Of a stretch of DNA of 64,000 nucleotides, positions 6,938 to 17,020 are shown in pieces. The notes beneath the pieces were generated by a model, which had not been told where the DNA came from, did no database searches, and worked only from the letters and a program-made list of their open reading frames with translations. The position numbers were made by a program, and so were the translations under genes. Location: assembly GCA_945873505.1 (NCBI GenBank), contig CAMCDQ010000001.1:1-64000 (forward strand). The letters are read 5' to 3'. The stretch's first letter is position 1, and the number at the start of each line of letters is the position of its first letter. Origin of the DNA: Chitinophaga pinensis (GTDB lineage: Bacteria > Bacteroidota > Bacteroidia > Flavobacteriales > Flavobacteriaceae).

Positions 6938-8934
6938 AAGAAAATAAAAATAGTATCTCTAAAATCTACTTGGTTGCGGTTGTCATCTTTTTAATGGCGC
7001 TCGCAATTGTCGTGAAAATCACTAATATCCAATGGGTAGAAGGAGATACTTTGCGCAAATTGGCCAAAGAACGTTCAATTAAAAATTTTGTTATTCCTGC
7101 CAATAAAGGAAATATATATTCTTCAGACGGAAGTTTGTTGGCAACATCTATTCCAAATTATACTATTCGATTTGATGCAATGGCTCCAGATTCTAAGGAT
7201 TTCAATAAAAACATCAAACCCTTATCCGATTCATTAGCTGTTTTATTTGGGAAATCTTCTAGTTATTTTAGTTCCGAATTAACCGCTGCAAGAGCTAACA
7301 AAAATAGATTTCTATTAGTGGCAAGAGATATAAGTTATACAGAATACATGCGAATTAAAAGCTTTCCATTATTTAAATTAGGAATTTATAAAGGTGGAAT
7401 TATAATTGACCAAAAAACAATTCGGAAACATCCAATTGGTGAAATCGCACAAAGAACTATTGGATATGAGCGCATTACACCTGAAGGATTGCCTGATGGA
7501 AAAGGAATTGAATGGGCATTTAGAAAATATTTAAATGGAAAAGACGGAAAAGTACTTAAACAAAAAATTGCAAAAGGGCAGTGGAAACCCATCCGTGATG
7601 TCAATGAAGTTGAGCCTCAAGACGGTTATGATGTAATTTCTACCATTGATGTTTATGTTCAAGATATTGCACATCACGCGTTGTTAGAACAACTTGAAAA
7701 ATACAAGGCTGATCATGGTTGTGTGGTAGTTATGGAAACTAAAACGGGACACATTAAAGCAATTTCAAATTTAGGAAGAGCTACTGACGAAACATATTCA
7801 GAAACCACTAATTACGCAATTGCAGAATCTCACGAACCAGGTTCAACGTATAAATTGGCCGATTTAATGACGCTTCTAGAAGATAAAAAAGTAGATACAA
7901 GTGCTGTTTATAATACAAACGGCGGGGTGGTTACCTATTTTGGAAATAGAGTTGTTGATTCTCACGAAGGTGGTTATGGAACAATTTCACTTGCCCAAGG
8001 ATTTGAAAAATCATCAAATACAGTGATGGTTCAAGCGGTGTATAACAATTATAAAAATAATCCTTCTCAGTTTGTAAATCATTTGAACTCTTATGGATTA
8101 AATTCTCGTTTAGGATTGCCTTTTAAAGGGGAAGGAAAACCATATATACCAAAGCCTTCGGATAAAACATGGTCAAATATTTCACTTCCGTGGATGGCGT
8201 TTGGATATGGCGTTTTAATCACGCCTTTACAAACACTAACCTATTATAATTCTGTTGCCAATAATGGTGTGATGGTAAAGCCTCAATTTGTTTCTGAAAT
8301 TAAAGAATGGGACCGAACGGTGTTAAAGTTCAATAAAAAAATTATTAATCCAAAAGTGTGCTCTCAAGAAACGATTCTAAAATTGAAAGCTGTTTTGGAA
8401 AATGTTGTAAAAAGAGGAACGGCATCAAAATTATATTCTAAAGATTTTTCGATGGCTGGAAAAACAGGAACGGCCCAAGCCAATTATGGAACTAACGGAG
8501 GTGCCGACAAACATTACATCTCATCATTTGTAGGTTATTTTCCTGCAGATGTGCCTAAATATTCTTGTATTGTTGTAGTTCACGATCCAGACGCTTCGAA
8601 TAATAATTACTATGGAGCAGATGTTGCAGGACCAGTATTTAAAAGAATTGCTCAAAAGATTTTTACCGATTCGCCAACGAGAAATGAAGTTAAAAATTTG
8701 GACAAAAAGAATCCTACACAAGAAAAAAATTACTCAGATTATTATACAAAATCACAAGAAAAAAAGAATGTAATTCCAAATTTAAAAGGAATGTCAGGAA
8801 TGGATGCGGTTGCCTTATTGGGAAATCTTAAAGTAAAAGTAAAAATTATTGGTATTGGAAAAGTCAAAAAACAATCCATTAATCCAGGTGTAGCAATTAC
8901 AAGTGAAGCAACAATAATATTAGAATTATCGTGA
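6931..8934 (+). CDS. ftsI: septal peptidoglycan transpeptidase (PBP2B/FtsI class) with PASTA domain
   Basis: This class B penicillin-binding protein cross-links septal peptidoglycan together with FtsW. There is one N-terminal membrane helix (IYLVAVVIFLMALAIVVKI) and a dimerisation domain. The transpeptidase motifs are present: EPGSTYKLAD (SxxK), KSSNTVM (SxN) and AGKTGTAQ (KTG). After residue ~605 comes a single PASTA domain (VIPNLKGMSGMDAVALL), as in SpoVD/Pbp2x-like proteins. Length is 667 residues. It overlaps ftsL by 7 and murE by 4 bases (GTGA). Confidence 0.95.
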   Translation: MVEENKNSISKIYLVAVVIFLMALAIVVKITNIQWVEGDTLRKLAKERSIKNFVIPANKGNIYSSDGSLLATSIPNYTIRFDAMAPDSKDFNKNIKPLSDSLAVLFGKSSSYFSSELTAARANKNRFLLVARDISYTEYMRIKSFPLFKLGIYKGGIIIDQKTIRKHPIGEIAQRTIGYERITPEGLPDGKGIEWAFRKYLNGKDGKVLKQKIAKGQWKPIRDVNEVEPQDGYDVISTIDVYVQDIAHHALLEQLEKYKADHGCVVVMETKTGHIKAISNLGRATDETYSETTNYAIAESHEPGSTYKLADLMTLLEDKKVDTSAVYNTNGGVVTYFGNRVVDSHEGGYGTISLAQGFEKSSNTVMVQAVYNNYKNNPSQFVNHLNSYGLNSRLGLPFKGEGKPYIPKPSDKTWSNISLPWMAFGYGVLITPLQTLTYYNSVANNGVMVKPQFVSEIKEWDRTVLKFNKKIINPKVCSQETILKLKAVLENVVKRGTASKLYSKDFSMAGKTGTAQANYGTNGGADKHYISSFVGYFPADVPKYSCIVVVHDPDASNNNYYGADVAGPVFKRIAQKIFTDSPTRNEVKNLDKKNPTQEKNYSDYYTKSQEKKNVIPNLKGMSGMDAVALLGNLKVKVKIIGIGKVKKQSINPGVAITSEATIILELS

Positions 8935-10394
8935 TAAATCTAAAAGAAATACTTTGGAAAGTAGCAATTGAAGCAGTTAATGGTTCGACGGATGTTGCTA
9001 TTGAAAAAATGGAATTTGATTCCCGAAAAATTTCTGAAAACGATGTTTTTATTGCTATTCGTGGAACAATTTCTGACGGGCACGATTTTATTGAAACGGC
9101 TATTAATAATGGAGCAATTGCAATAATTTGCGATACATTTCCAGAAATAATTGTTACGGGAATTACCTATATCAAAGTTAACGACACGAATAATGCGATG
9201 GCTTTTATGGCGGCAAATTATTTTGAAAATCCGTCTCAAAAACTAAAGTTAGTTGGAATTACAGGAACAAACGGAAAAACTACTGTAGCATCTTTATTGT
9301 ATCAATTGTTTCAAAAAGCAGGGCATAAAGTTGGTTTGCTTTCCACAGTAAAAATTTTAGTCGACACTAAAGAATATAAAGCAACACACACCACGCCTGA
9401 TTCAATTACGATTAATCAGTATCTAAAGGAGATGGTTGAAGAAGGTGTTGAATATTGTTTTATGGAAGTGAGTTCTCATGGAATTCATCAAAAAAGAACC
9501 GAAGGATTACAATTTGCAGGAGGTGTTTTTACCAATTTATCTCACGATCATTTGGATTACCATCCTACATTTTCGGAATATAGAGATGTAAAAAAAGCGT
9601 TTTTCGATAATTTACCGAAAACAGCTTTTGCATTATCAAATAGCGACGATAAAAACGGAAGCGTAATGTTGCAAAATACAGCGGCAAGAAAATTGACGTA
9701 TGCCTTGAAAACATATTCTGATTATAAAGCGCAAATTTTAGAAAATCAGTTGTCGGGATTGCTGTTAAAAATCAATGATAATGAAGTTTGGGTTCGGTTG
9801 ATAGGAACATTTAATGCTTATAATTTATTAGCAATTTATGGAACTGCGGTTGAATTAGGATTAGAATCATTGGAAGTTTTGCGATTATTATCTGAGTTAG
9901 AAAGTGTTTCTGGACGTTTCCAATTCATCGTTTCCAAAGGAAATATTACCGCAATTGTAGATTATGCACATACGCCAGACGCTTTAGAAAACGTGTTGAA
10001 AACGATAAATGATATTAGAACCAATAACGAACAACTGATTACTGTTGTGGGTTGTGGCGGTGACAGAGACAAAACAAAACGACCAATAATGGCAGACATC
10101 GCGTCGACATTGAGCGATAAAATAATTATTACCTCGGACAATCCAAGAACGGAAAATCCTGAAACGATAATTGTAGAAATGGAACAAGGTGTTGCTCCTC
10201 AAAATTTTAAAAAAACAGTTTCAATTTCAGATAGAAAGCAAGCAATTAAAACGGCTTGTCAATTGGCGCATGCCAATGATATTATTCTAATTGCCGGAAA
10301 AGGACACGAAACATATCAGGAAATTAATGGAGTTCGTCATGATTTTGATGACATGAAAATAGTAAAAGAAATGTTAGATCAATTAACCAAATAA
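8931..10394 (+). CDS. murE: UDP-MurNAc-L-Ala-D-Glu:meso-diaminopimelate ligase
   Basis: MurE adds the third stem residue in the cytoplasmic steps of peptidoglycan synthesis. The ATP loop GITGTNGKTTVASLLY is near residue 110 and THTTPDS and EVSSHG follow. The C-terminal domain has SDNPRTENP; the DNPR motif marks the meso-DAP-specific type, so the organism's peptidoglycan should be DAP-containing. The start is GTG at 8931, overlapping the ftsI stop in GTGA. It is 487 residues long, normal for the family. Confidence 0.96.
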   Translation: MINLKEILWKVAIEAVNGSTDVAIEKMEFDSRKISENDVFIAIRGTISDGHDFIETAINNGAIAIICDTFPEIIVTGITYIKVNDTNNAMAFMAANYFENPSQKLKLVGITGTNGKTTVASLLYQLFQKAGHKVGLLSTVKILVDTKEYKATHTTPDSITINQYLKEMVEEGVEYCFMEVSSHGIHQKRTEGLQFAGGVFTNLSHDHLDYHPTFSEYRDVKKAFFDNLPKTAFALSNSDDKNGSVMLQNTAARKLTYALKTYSDYKAQILENQLSGLLLKINDNEVWVRLIGTFNAYNLLAIYGTAVELGLESLEVLRLLSELESVSGRFQFIVSKGNITAIVDYAHTPDALENVLKTINDIRTNNEQLITVVGCGGDRDKTKRPIMADIASTLSDKIIITSDNPRTENPETIIVEMEQGVAPQNFKKTVSISDRKQAIKTACQLAHANDIILIAGKGHETYQEINGVRHDFDDMKIVKEMLDQLTK

Positions 10395-10403
10395 CCTAAA
10401 ATT

Positions 10404-11630
10404 ATGCTGTATTATTTATTTGAATACCTACATAAAGTGTTAAACGTTCCAGGAGCTGGGGTGTTTCAATATATCACATTTAGATCGGCTTTGGCATTGA
10501 TTTTATCGTTGTTGATTTCTACAATTTTCGGAAAAAGAATTATCAATTTTTTGAGAAATCAGCAAGTTGGAGAAACGGTTCGCGAATTGGGACTTGCAGG
10601 TCAAACTCAAAAAGCGGGAACGCCAACAATGGGTGGATTGATTATTATTATCGCCACTTTGATTCCTGTTATTTTATTGACTAAATTGAATAACATCTAT
10701 ATAATTCTATTGATTGTAACCACACTTTGGATGGGAACTATTGGTTTTATTGATGATTATATCAAAATTTTCAAAAAAGACAAAGAAGGGTTAAAAGGTA
10801 TTTTCAAGGTAATTGGTCAAGTTGGATTGGGAATAATTGTAGGGTCTGTTTTGTATTTGCATCCCGGTGTAACGGTTAGAAATGATGTGAAAGATAAAGT
10901 TTCATTGACACAAACTGAAAATGTAATTCATCAAGCGCCAATTGAAGAAAAATCGACAGCAACAACAATTCCTTTTTTCAAAAATAACGAGTTTGATTAT
11001 GCAGAATTATTAGCTTGGACCGGAGAAGGTTATGAAAAATGGTCCTGGTTGATATTCATCCCTTTTGTAATTTTCATAATAACAGCTGTTTCAAATGGTG
11101 CCAATTTAACAGATGGAATTGATGGTTTGGCCGCAGGAACATCAGCAATTTCTGTACTTGCATTAGCAATTTTCACGTTCGTTTCTGGAAACATTATTTT
11201 TTCAAATTATCTCAACATAATGTACATTCCTGATTCAGGAGAAATGACTGTTTTTATTGCTGCTTTTATTGGAGCATTAATTGGTTTTCTTTGGTATAAG
11301 TCCTATCCCGCATCAGTATTTATGGGAGATACAGGAAGTTTGACCATTGGTGGAATTATCGCTGTTTTAGCAATTTCAGTTCGTAAAGAAATGTTGATTC
11401 CGTTAGTATGTGGAATTTTCTTGGCTGAGAATTTCTCTGTTGTATTGCAAGTTGCCTATTTCAAATACACTAAAAAACGATTTGGCGAAGGACGAAGAAT
11501 CTTTCTAATGTCGCCATTACATCATCATTATCAGAAAAAGGGGTATCACGAAAGTAAGATTGTAACTCGGTTTTGGATTGTCGGAATTTTATTAGCTATT
11601 CTGTCAATTGTAACTCTGAAATTAAGATAG
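10404..11630 (+). CDS. mraY: phospho-N-acetylmuramoyl-pentapeptide transferase
   Basis: MraY transfers phospho-MurNAc-pentapeptide to undecaprenyl phosphate, forming lipid I at the inner membrane. Family motifs are present: [29 protein letters not shown] with the catalytic Asp pair, [26 protein letters not shown] and the His-rich [14 protein letters not shown]. At 408 residues it is longer than the ~360 of proteobacterial MraY. The extra length is a soluble insert around residues 155-205 ([10 protein letters not shown] to [11 protein letters not shown]) between membrane helices, common in Bacteroidota. Confidence 0.96.
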   Translation: MLYYLFEYLHKVLNVPGAGVFQYITFRSALALILSLLISTIFGKRIINFLRNQQVGETVRELGLAGQTQKAGTPTMGGLIIIIATLIPVILLTKLNNIYIILLIVTTLWMGTIGFIDDYIKIFKKDKEGLKGIFKVIGQVGLGIIVGSVLYLHPGVTVRNDVKDKVSLTQTENVIHQAPIEEKSTATTIPFFKNNEFDYAELLAWTGEGYEKWSWLIFIPFVIFIITAVSNGANLTDGIDGLAAGTSAISVLALAIFTFVSGNIIFSNYLNIMYIPDSGEMTVFIAAFIGALIGFLWYKSYPASVFMGDTGSLTIGGIIAVLAISVRKEMLIPLVCGIFLAENFSVVLQVAYFKYTKKRFGEGRRIFLMSPLHHHYQKKGYHESKIVTRFWIVGILLAILSIVTLKLR

Positions 11631-11631
11631 A

Positions 11632-12963
11632 ATGAGATTAGTCATACTCGGCGGAGGTGAAAGTGGCGTTGGAACCGCAATCCTTGGAAAGAAAAAAGGA
11701 TACGATGTTTTCGTGTCTGATTTTGGAAAAATAAAAGAAAATTATAAGGAAGTTCTTAGCATTAATGGAATAAAATGGGAAGAGGAAAAGCATACGGAAA
11801 AAAAAATTCGGAATGCCGATGTGGTGATGAAAAGCCCAGGAATTCCTGATAAATCGCCGATTGTTAAAATGCTAATCGAGAATAAAATCCCAGTGATTTC
11901 CGAAATTGAATTTGCAGCGCCATTTACAAAAGCAAAAACAATTGGAATTACCGGCAGTAATGGTAAAACAACCACAACAATGTTGACGTATCATTTGCTA
12001 AAATCGGCAGGAATAAATGTTGGACTTGGAGGGAATATTGGAAAGAGTTTTGCGTGGCAAGTTGCCGAAGATAAATACGAGTATTACGTTTTGGAATTAA
12101 GTAGTTTCCAATTAGACGGAATCATAAATTACAAGCCAGATATTGCAATTATTACCAATATAAGCCCGGATCATTTAGACAGATACGAATACAAATATGA
12201 AAATTATATCGCATCAAAATTTAGAATTACAATGAACCAAACAGAAAACGACTTTTTAATCTATGATGCAGATGACGAAGCAATTTCAGAATGGTTCAAT
12301 AACAATAAAACAAAAGCACAATTAATTCCATTTTCACTGACAAAAACATTTGAAAAAGGAGCCTTTATAAATGATAAAAATATGGAAGTCAACATCAACG
12401 AAGAAGAATTTGTAATGGAAACACAGTACATTGCATTGGAAGGAAAACACAATTTGAAAAACGCAATGGCGGCAACTTCGGTAGCTAAATTGCTGCAAAT
12501 TCGAAAACAAACCATTCGCGAAAGTTTATCAAATTTTCAAGGTGTAGAACATCGTTTGGAGAAAGTTTTGAAAATTCAAAATGTGCAATACATTAATGAT
12601 TCAAAAGCAACCAATGTTAATGCAGCTTTCTTTGCATTAGACAGTATGAATTCGCCTACAGTTTGGATTGTTGGTGGTGTTGACAAAGGAAATGACTATT
12701 CAGAATTGATGTCTTTGGTTCACGAAAAAGTGAAAGCAATTATTTGCCTTGGTGTTGATAACAAGAAAATAATTGATGCCTTTGGAAATATTGTTGACAT
12801 GATGATTGAGGTTTCAAGTATGCAAGACGCTGTGACAATGGCGCAACGTTTAACCGAAAAAGGCGACGCCGTTTTATTATCCCCAGCTTGCGCAAGTTTT
12901 GATTTATTCGAAAACTACGAAGACAGAGGAAGACAATTTAAAAACGCAGTACAGAATTTATAA
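11632..12963 (+). CDS. murD: UDP-N-acetylmuramoylalanine--D-glutamate ligase
   Basis: MurD adds D-Glu to UDP-MurNAc-L-Ala. The N-terminal Rossmann motif RLVILGGGESGVG, the ATP loop GITGSNGKTTTTML near residue 110, ELSSFQLDG, the ISPDHLDRY motif and the C-terminal ligase signature (INDSKATNVNA, LLSPACASFDLF) are all visible. It is 443 residues and starts 2 bases after the mraY stop. Confidence 0.96.
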   Translation: MRLVILGGGESGVGTAILGKKKGYDVFVSDFGKIKENYKEVLSINGIKWEEEKHTEKKIRNADVVMKSPGIPDKSPIVKMLIENKIPVISEIEFAAPFTKAKTIGITGSNGKTTTTMLTYHLLKSAGINVGLGGNIGKSFAWQVAEDKYEYYVLELSSFQLDGIINYKPDIAIITNISPDHLDRYEYKYENYIASKFRITMNQTENDFLIYDADDEAISEWFNNNKTKAQLIPFSLTKTFEKGAFINDKNMEVNINEEEFVMETQYIALEGKHNLKNAMAATSVAKLLQIRKQTIRESLSNFQGVEHRLEKVLKIQNVQYINDSKATNVNAAFFALDSMNSPTVWIVGGVDKGNDYSELMSLVHEKVKAIICLGVDNKKIIDAFGNIVDMMIEVSSMQDAVTMAQRLTEKGDAVLLSPACASFDLFENYEDRGRQFKNAVQNL

Positions 12964-12966
12964 GAA

Positions 12967-13013
12967 AAGTTTAAGGTTTAAAGTTTAAGGTTGAGCAACT
13001 TTAAACTTCAAAC
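12967..13013 (+). repeat. AT-rich hairpin between murD and ftsW
   Basis: AAGTTTAAGGTTG (12981-12993) and CAACTTTAAACTT (12996-13008) form a long stem with one mismatch, within a tract of TTTAAA-type repeats. There is no T-run directly after it, so it is not a clear terminator. It may modulate readthrough or stabilise RNA inside the operon. Confidence 0.5.
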
Positions 13014-13039
13014 ATAAAAACTTTAAACAAACTTTAAAA

Positions 13040-14341
13040 ATGAAAGAACTAATAAACAATCTAAAAGGAGACAAAGTAATATGGACATTCGTGGCCTTAT
13101 TAGCGCTGTTTTCGTTTATGCCTGTTTTTAGTGCGAGTAGTAATTTGGCGTACTTAGGCAAAGGAACTGGAAATACAATAAGTTATTTGCTGACACATTT
13201 GGCTCATATTTTTATGGGTTTCTTAATAATTTATGCCGTTCATAAAATCCCGTACCATTATTTCAGAGCGATTTCTAAAATTGCATTGCCCGTGGTTTGG
13301 GCATTGTTGGTCTTTACTTTAATTAGAGGTACGGTTATCGCTGGTGCAAATGCGAGTCGTTGGATTAAACTACCATTTATTGGAATTACATTTCAAACAT
13401 CAACTTTTGCATTTGTGGTTTTGATGGTTTTTGTAGCCCGATATTTATCTAAAAAATCGGAAGTACCAATGACCTTTAAATCATCATTTATAGAACTTTG
13501 GTTGCCAGTATTTATTACATTAGTATTAATTTTGCCAGCCAATTTTTCTACAACAGCGTTGATATTTGCAATGGTTTTGATGCTAACTTTTGTGGGTAAT
13601 TATCCAATAAAATACCTCGCAGTTGTTGTTGGTTCCGGAGTTGTTTGCTTGGTATTTTTTGTAGTATTGTCGAAAGCATTTCCAGATTCTAAATTTTTTA
13701 ATAGAGTAGGAACGTGGACAAGCAGAATTGAAAACTATACTTCTAATAAGCCTGGCGAGGATGATTACCAAATTAAAAACGCAAAAATAGCAATTGCTTC
13801 TGGAGGAATTTACGGTTTAGGACCTGGAAAAAGTGTCCAAAAAAATGTGCTTCCACAATCTTCTTCGGATTTTATTTATGCAATTATTGTCGAAGAATAT
13901 GGCTTAATTGGAGGCTTACTCGTTCTTGGTTTATACTTGTTATTATTTTTTCGATTTATGGTTGCGGCACACAAAGCAAATACCCTTTTCGGAAAATTAT
14001 TAGTTGTTGGTTTGGGATTTCCAATGATATTTCAAGCGCTTATAAATATGGGTGTAGCAGTTGAATTACTACCTGTAACAGGGCAAACATTACCGTTAAT
14101 AAGTAGTGGTGGAAGTTCCATTTGGATGACGTGCGTTTCCCTTGGGATAATTATCAGCGTAACCAAAAAAGACGAAGAAATTGCATTGGAACAAAGTGAA
14201 TCTGAAAAAAGAGATATGATTCTTCAAAAGTTAATTGACGAACAAATCGAAAAAGAAAATGCCGTTGAAGAAGTTGAAGAGGATAATTATTCTATTGAAG
14301 ACACTTCAAAAAATCCAATGGACGCAGTTTTGAAGAAGTAA
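13040..14341 (+). CDS. ftsW: peptidoglycan glycosyltransferase FtsW
   Basis: FtsW is the SEDS-family enzyme that polymerises lipid II at the septum with FtsI. A polytopic membrane protein of 433 residues, it has about ten hydrophobic helices. The conserved motifs are GANASRWIKLPFIGITFQ, YQIKNAKIAIASGGIYGLGPG, DFIYAIIVEEYGLIGG and the C-terminal TGQTLPLISSGGSS. A charged cytoplasmic tail of ~55 residues follows (KKDEEIALEQSESEKRD onwards). The stop codon is immediately followed by a palindromic repeat. Confidence 0.94.
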   Translation: MKELINNLKGDKVIWTFVALLALFSFMPVFSASSNLAYLGKGTGNTISYLLTHLAHIFMGFLIIYAVHKIPYHYFRAISKIALPVVWALLVFTLIRGTVIAGANASRWIKLPFIGITFQTSTFAFVVLMVFVARYLSKKSEVPMTFKSSFIELWLPVFITLVLILPANFSTTALIFAMVLMLTFVGNYPIKYLAVVVGSGVVCLVFFVVLSKAFPDSKFFNRVGTWTSRIENYTSNKPGEDDYQIKNAKIAIASGGIYGLGPGKSVQKNVLPQSSSDFIYAIIVEEYGLIGGLLVLGLYLLLFFRFMVAAHKANTLFGKLLVVGLGFPMIFQALINMGVAVELLPVTGQTLPLISSGGSSIWMTCVSLGIIISVTKKDEEIALEQSESEKRDMILQKLIDEQIEKENAVEEVEEDNYSIEDTSKNPMDAVLKK

Positions 14342-14365
14342 GCCCCCTAACCCCCGAAGGGGGAA
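14341..14365 (-). repeat. C-rich hairpin repeat, copy 1 (25 bp)
   Basis: On the plus strand this reads AGCCCCCTAA then CCCCCGAAGGGGG then AA, beginning at the last base of the ftsW stop codon. CCCCC(GAA)GGGGG forms a tight hairpin, and the AGCCCCCTAA part supplies a second C-run. The same 25 bp occur at 16328-16352 (opposite orientation) and 45371-45395. It occupies most of the 36-base ftsW-murG gap. Confidence 0.85.
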
Positions 14366-14377
14366 TTGTGAAAGATT

Positions 14378-15547
14378 ATGAAAGGAAAAAATTTAAATAG
14401 TAGCGTTTCGGTTTCGTCTCCTTCCCTTCGGGAAGGTCGGGATGGGATTAAATTCATAGTGAGTGGTGGCGGAACCGGTGGACATATTTACCCAGCGATT
14501 GCTATTGCAAATGAATTAAAATCTCGTTTTCCAGATGCTGAATTTCTTTTTGTGGGTGCGCAAGATAAAATGGAAATGCAAAAAGTGCCACAAGCCGGCT
14601 ATGCTATAAAAGGACTTTGGATTGCTGGTTTACAACGAAAATTGACTTTGCAAAATCTATTATTTCCAATTAAACTTATTAATAGTTTATGGAAATCAAG
14701 AGCTATAATTAAGAGCTTTAAACCAGATGTAGTTATCGGTACAGGTGGATTTGCTTCCGGGCCTTTATTGCAAATGGCGAATTCCTTGAATATTCCAACG
14801 GTTATTCAAGAACAAAATTCATTTCCTGGAATTACCAATAAATTGTTGAGCAAGAAAGCCAATAGAATTTGTGTGGCTTATGAAAATTTAGAACGGTTTT
14901 TTCCAAAAGACAAAATGATTTTAACTGGAAATCCTGTTCGTCAAGATTTAATTGACATTGATAGCAAAAGGGAAGAAGCCATTAAATATTTCAATTTGGA
15001 TGCTTCCAAAAAAACACTTTTAGTTCTTGGCGGAAGCCTCGGATCCAGAAGAGTAAATCAATTAATTGAAAAGGAATTACCACTTTTCGATTTGTTAAAT
15101 GTTCAGATAATCTGGCAATGCGGAAAATTCTATTTTGATCAGTACAATAAATATAATACAAATGCCAACCAACAACCAACAACCAATATTCAAGTTTTTG
15201 CTTTTATTGACCGTATGGATTTGGTTTATGCTGCCGCAGATTTCGTGATTTCTCGAGCTGGCGCATCATCGGTTTCGGAGTTGAGTATTGTGGGAAAACC
15301 TGTGATTTTCATTCCGTCGCCAAATGTTGCCGAAGACCATCAAACCAAAAATGCCAAATCTATTGTAGATAGAAATGGTGCTTTGATGCTTAAAGAAAGT
15401 GAATTGGACGAAAAATTCAATACGGTTTTTAGCGATTTAGTTGCCAATGAAAATTTGCAAAAGCAACTATCAATAAATATAAAAAAATTAGCAAAAATTC
15501 ACGCTACAAGAGATATTGTAGATGAAATTGTGAAATTGATAAAATAA
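14378..15547 (+). CDS. murG: undecaprenyldiphospho-muramoylpentapeptide beta-N-acetylglucosaminyltransferase
   Basis: MurG adds GlcNAc to lipid I to make lipid II at the cytoplasmic face of the membrane. [16 protein letters not shown] starts the enzyme core near residue 25. [48 protein letters not shown] and EDHQTKNAK complete the GT28 pattern. The first ~24 residues are not usual: codons 14-23 are encoded by a palindromic repeat (14416-14446), giving [10 protein letters not shown]. No in-frame start lies between the repeat and the first beta strand, so the extension must be translated. Confidence 0.95.
   Translation: MKGKNLNSSVSVSSPSLREGRDGIKFIVSGGGTGGHIYPAIAIANELKSRFPDAEFLFVGAQDKMEMQKVPQAGYAIKGLWIAGLQRKLTLQNLLFPIKLINSLWKSRAIIKSFKPDVVIGTGGFASGPLLQMANSLNIPTVIQEQNSFPGITNKLLSKKANRICVAYENLERFFPKDKMILTGNPVRQDLIDIDSKREEAIKYFNLDASKKTLLVLGGSLGSRRVNQLIEKELPLFDLLNVQIIWQCGKFYFDQYNKYNTNANQQPTTNIQVFAFIDRMDLVYAAADFVISRAGASSVSELSIVGKPVIFIPSPNVAEDHQTKNAKSIVDRNGALMLKESELDEKFNTVFSDLVANENLQKQLSINIKKLAKIHATRDIVDEIVKLIK
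14416..14446 (+). repeat. palindromic repeat inside the murG N-terminal coding region
   Basis: CCTTCCC(TTC)GGGAAGG at 14420-14436 is a perfect hairpin followed by the G-rich tail TCGGGATGGG. The layout (C-rich arm, TTCG-type loop, G-rich tail) matches the 25-bp repeat in murC and after ftsW, though the sequence differs. It is read in frame as part of murG. Confidence 0.7.
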
Positions 15548-15603
15548 ATATAAGTCACAGATGTTGTTTGATCTTATGACTTTAAACATTAAGACTTTTT
15601 TAA

Positions 15604-16986
15604 ATGAACTTGAACCAAATACATAACGTCTATTTCATAGGAATCGGAGGAATCGGGATGAGTGCTTTGGCGCGTTATTTCAAAACCATCGGTAAAAATA
15701 TATCTGGTTATGATAAAACCGAAACCGAACTCACAAAAGAATTGGTACAAAGTGGCATCAACATTCATTATGAAGACAATATAAATTTAATTCCAGCAGA
15801 TTATTTAACTGAAAATACTTTGGTAATTATTACGCCAGCAGTTCCAATCACACATTCAGAATGGAATTATTTTTTAGAAAGAGATTTCAATGTTAAGAAA
15901 AGAGCAGAAGTTTTAGGAATTATTACAAAAGATACGTTTTGTTTTGCAGTTGCCGGAACGCACGGAAAAACAACAACATCAAGTATTTTAGGACATATTT
16001 TATTTGAAAGTGGTGCCGATGTGACTTCGTTTTTAGGTGGAATTGTAGAGAATTATAATTCTAATTTAATTGGAACTGGAAAAACGATAACTGTGGTTGA
16101 AGCCGATGAATTTGACCGTTCGTTCTTGCATTTACATCCCAATATTGCCTGCATTACTTCTATGGATGCCGATCATTTGGACATTTATGGAGATAGTGCC
16201 GCAATTGAAGCGTCATTTATAGAATTTGCTGATAAAGTGGAAGATAAAAGTAAGCTTTTTATAACCAAAGATTTGCCGTTAGAAGGAGTTAGAGTAGAAA
16301 TTAGCGAAAGTAAAACACTTAGCGAAGTTCCCCCTTCGGGGGTTAGGGGGCTATTCAATGCTTTCAACGTGAGAATTGAAAATGGAAATTATGTTTTTGA
16401 TGTGCAAACGCCAACGGAAATACTATCGAATTTAGAATTTGGATTGCCAGGAAAACACAATTTAACGAATGCCTTGATGGCTTTGGCAATGGCAAAAACG
16501 TTCGGAACATCCAATGGTGCAATTGCAAAAGCACTAAAATCGTTCAAAGGAATTAAGAGAAGATTTTCATATCAAATAAAAGAAACCGATTTAGTATATA
16601 TTGATGATTATGCGCACCATCCAACAGAAATAAACGCGGTGCACCAAGCAGTTTCAGAATTGTATGCCAATCAAAAAGTATTGGCCATTTTTCAACCGCA
16701 TTTGTTTAGTAGAACAAAAGATTTCGCTGATGATTTTGCCAAAAGTCTTTCCGCTTTCGATGAGGTTTTATTGTTAGATATTTATCCTGCACGAGAAGTA
16801 CCAATGGAAGGAATTACATCCGATTGGTTGTTGGGAAAAATGACAAATGAGCATAAAAAAGTCGTTTCTAAATTGGATTTGATTCCAGCAATATTGAAAA
16901 GTGAAGCAAAAATAATTGTTACTATTGGAGCAGGAGATATTGGAGAATTGGTTCAACCAATAAAAGAAGCATTGCTAAAAAAATAA
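15604..16986 (+). CDS. murC: UDP-N-acetylmuramate--L-alanine ligase
   Basis: MurC attaches L-Ala to UDP-MurNAc. The N-terminal YFIGIGGIGMSALARYF, the ATP loop AGTHGKTTTSSILGH near residue 120, VEADEFDRSFL, MDADHLDIYG and the C-terminal IDDYAHHPTEI and FQPHLFSRTKDF are all present. Around residue 240 the chain has [11 protein letters not shown], encoded by an in-frame copy of the 25-bp hairpin repeat (16328-16352) before FNAFNVRIENG. The frame is intact and all motifs are kept, so the enzyme is presumably functional. Length is 460 residues. Confidence 0.95.
   Translation: MNLNQIHNVYFIGIGGIGMSALARYFKTIGKNISGYDKTETELTKELVQSGINIHYEDNINLIPADYLTENTLVIITPAVPITHSEWNYFLERDFNVKKRAEVLGIITKDTFCFAVAGTHGKTTTSSILGHILFESGADVTSFLGGIVENYNSNLIGTGKTITVVEADEFDRSFLHLHPNIACITSMDADHLDIYGDSAAIEASFIEFADKVEDKSKLFITKDLPLEGVRVEISESKTLSEVPPSGVRGLFNAFNVRIENGNYVFDVQTPTEILSNLEFGLPGKHNLTNALMALAMAKTFGTSNGAIAKALKSFKGIKRRFSYQIKETDLVYIDDYAHHPTEINAVHQAVSELYANQKVLAIFQPHLFSRTKDFADDFAKSLSAFDEVLLLDIYPAREVPMEGITSDWLLGKMTNEHKKVVSKLDLIPAILKSEAKIIVTIGAGDIGELVQPIKEALLKK
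16328..16352 (+). repeat. C-rich hairpin repeat, copy 2, inside murC
   Basis: The copy reads TTCCCCCTTCGGGGG then TTAGGGGGCT, the exact reverse complement of 14341-14365 and identical to 45371-45395. It is translated in frame within murC. The encoded residues sit between the ATP-binding core and the segment FNAFNVRIENG. Confidence 0.88.
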
Positions 16987-17020
16987 ATTGATTTTTGAAT
17001 ACAAATTAGAATTGCATAAA

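Noticed and set aside
12961..13039. Phased TTTAAA repeats as a CRISPR or tandem-repeat array
   Set aside because: The units are irregular, AT-rich and lack spacers. Similar slippage-like tracts occur at 3225-3262, 15548-15600 and 23455-23480.
15604..16986. murC as a pseudogene because of the inserted repeat
   Set aside because: The insert keeps the reading frame, has no stop codon, and every catalytic and binding motif before and after it is present.
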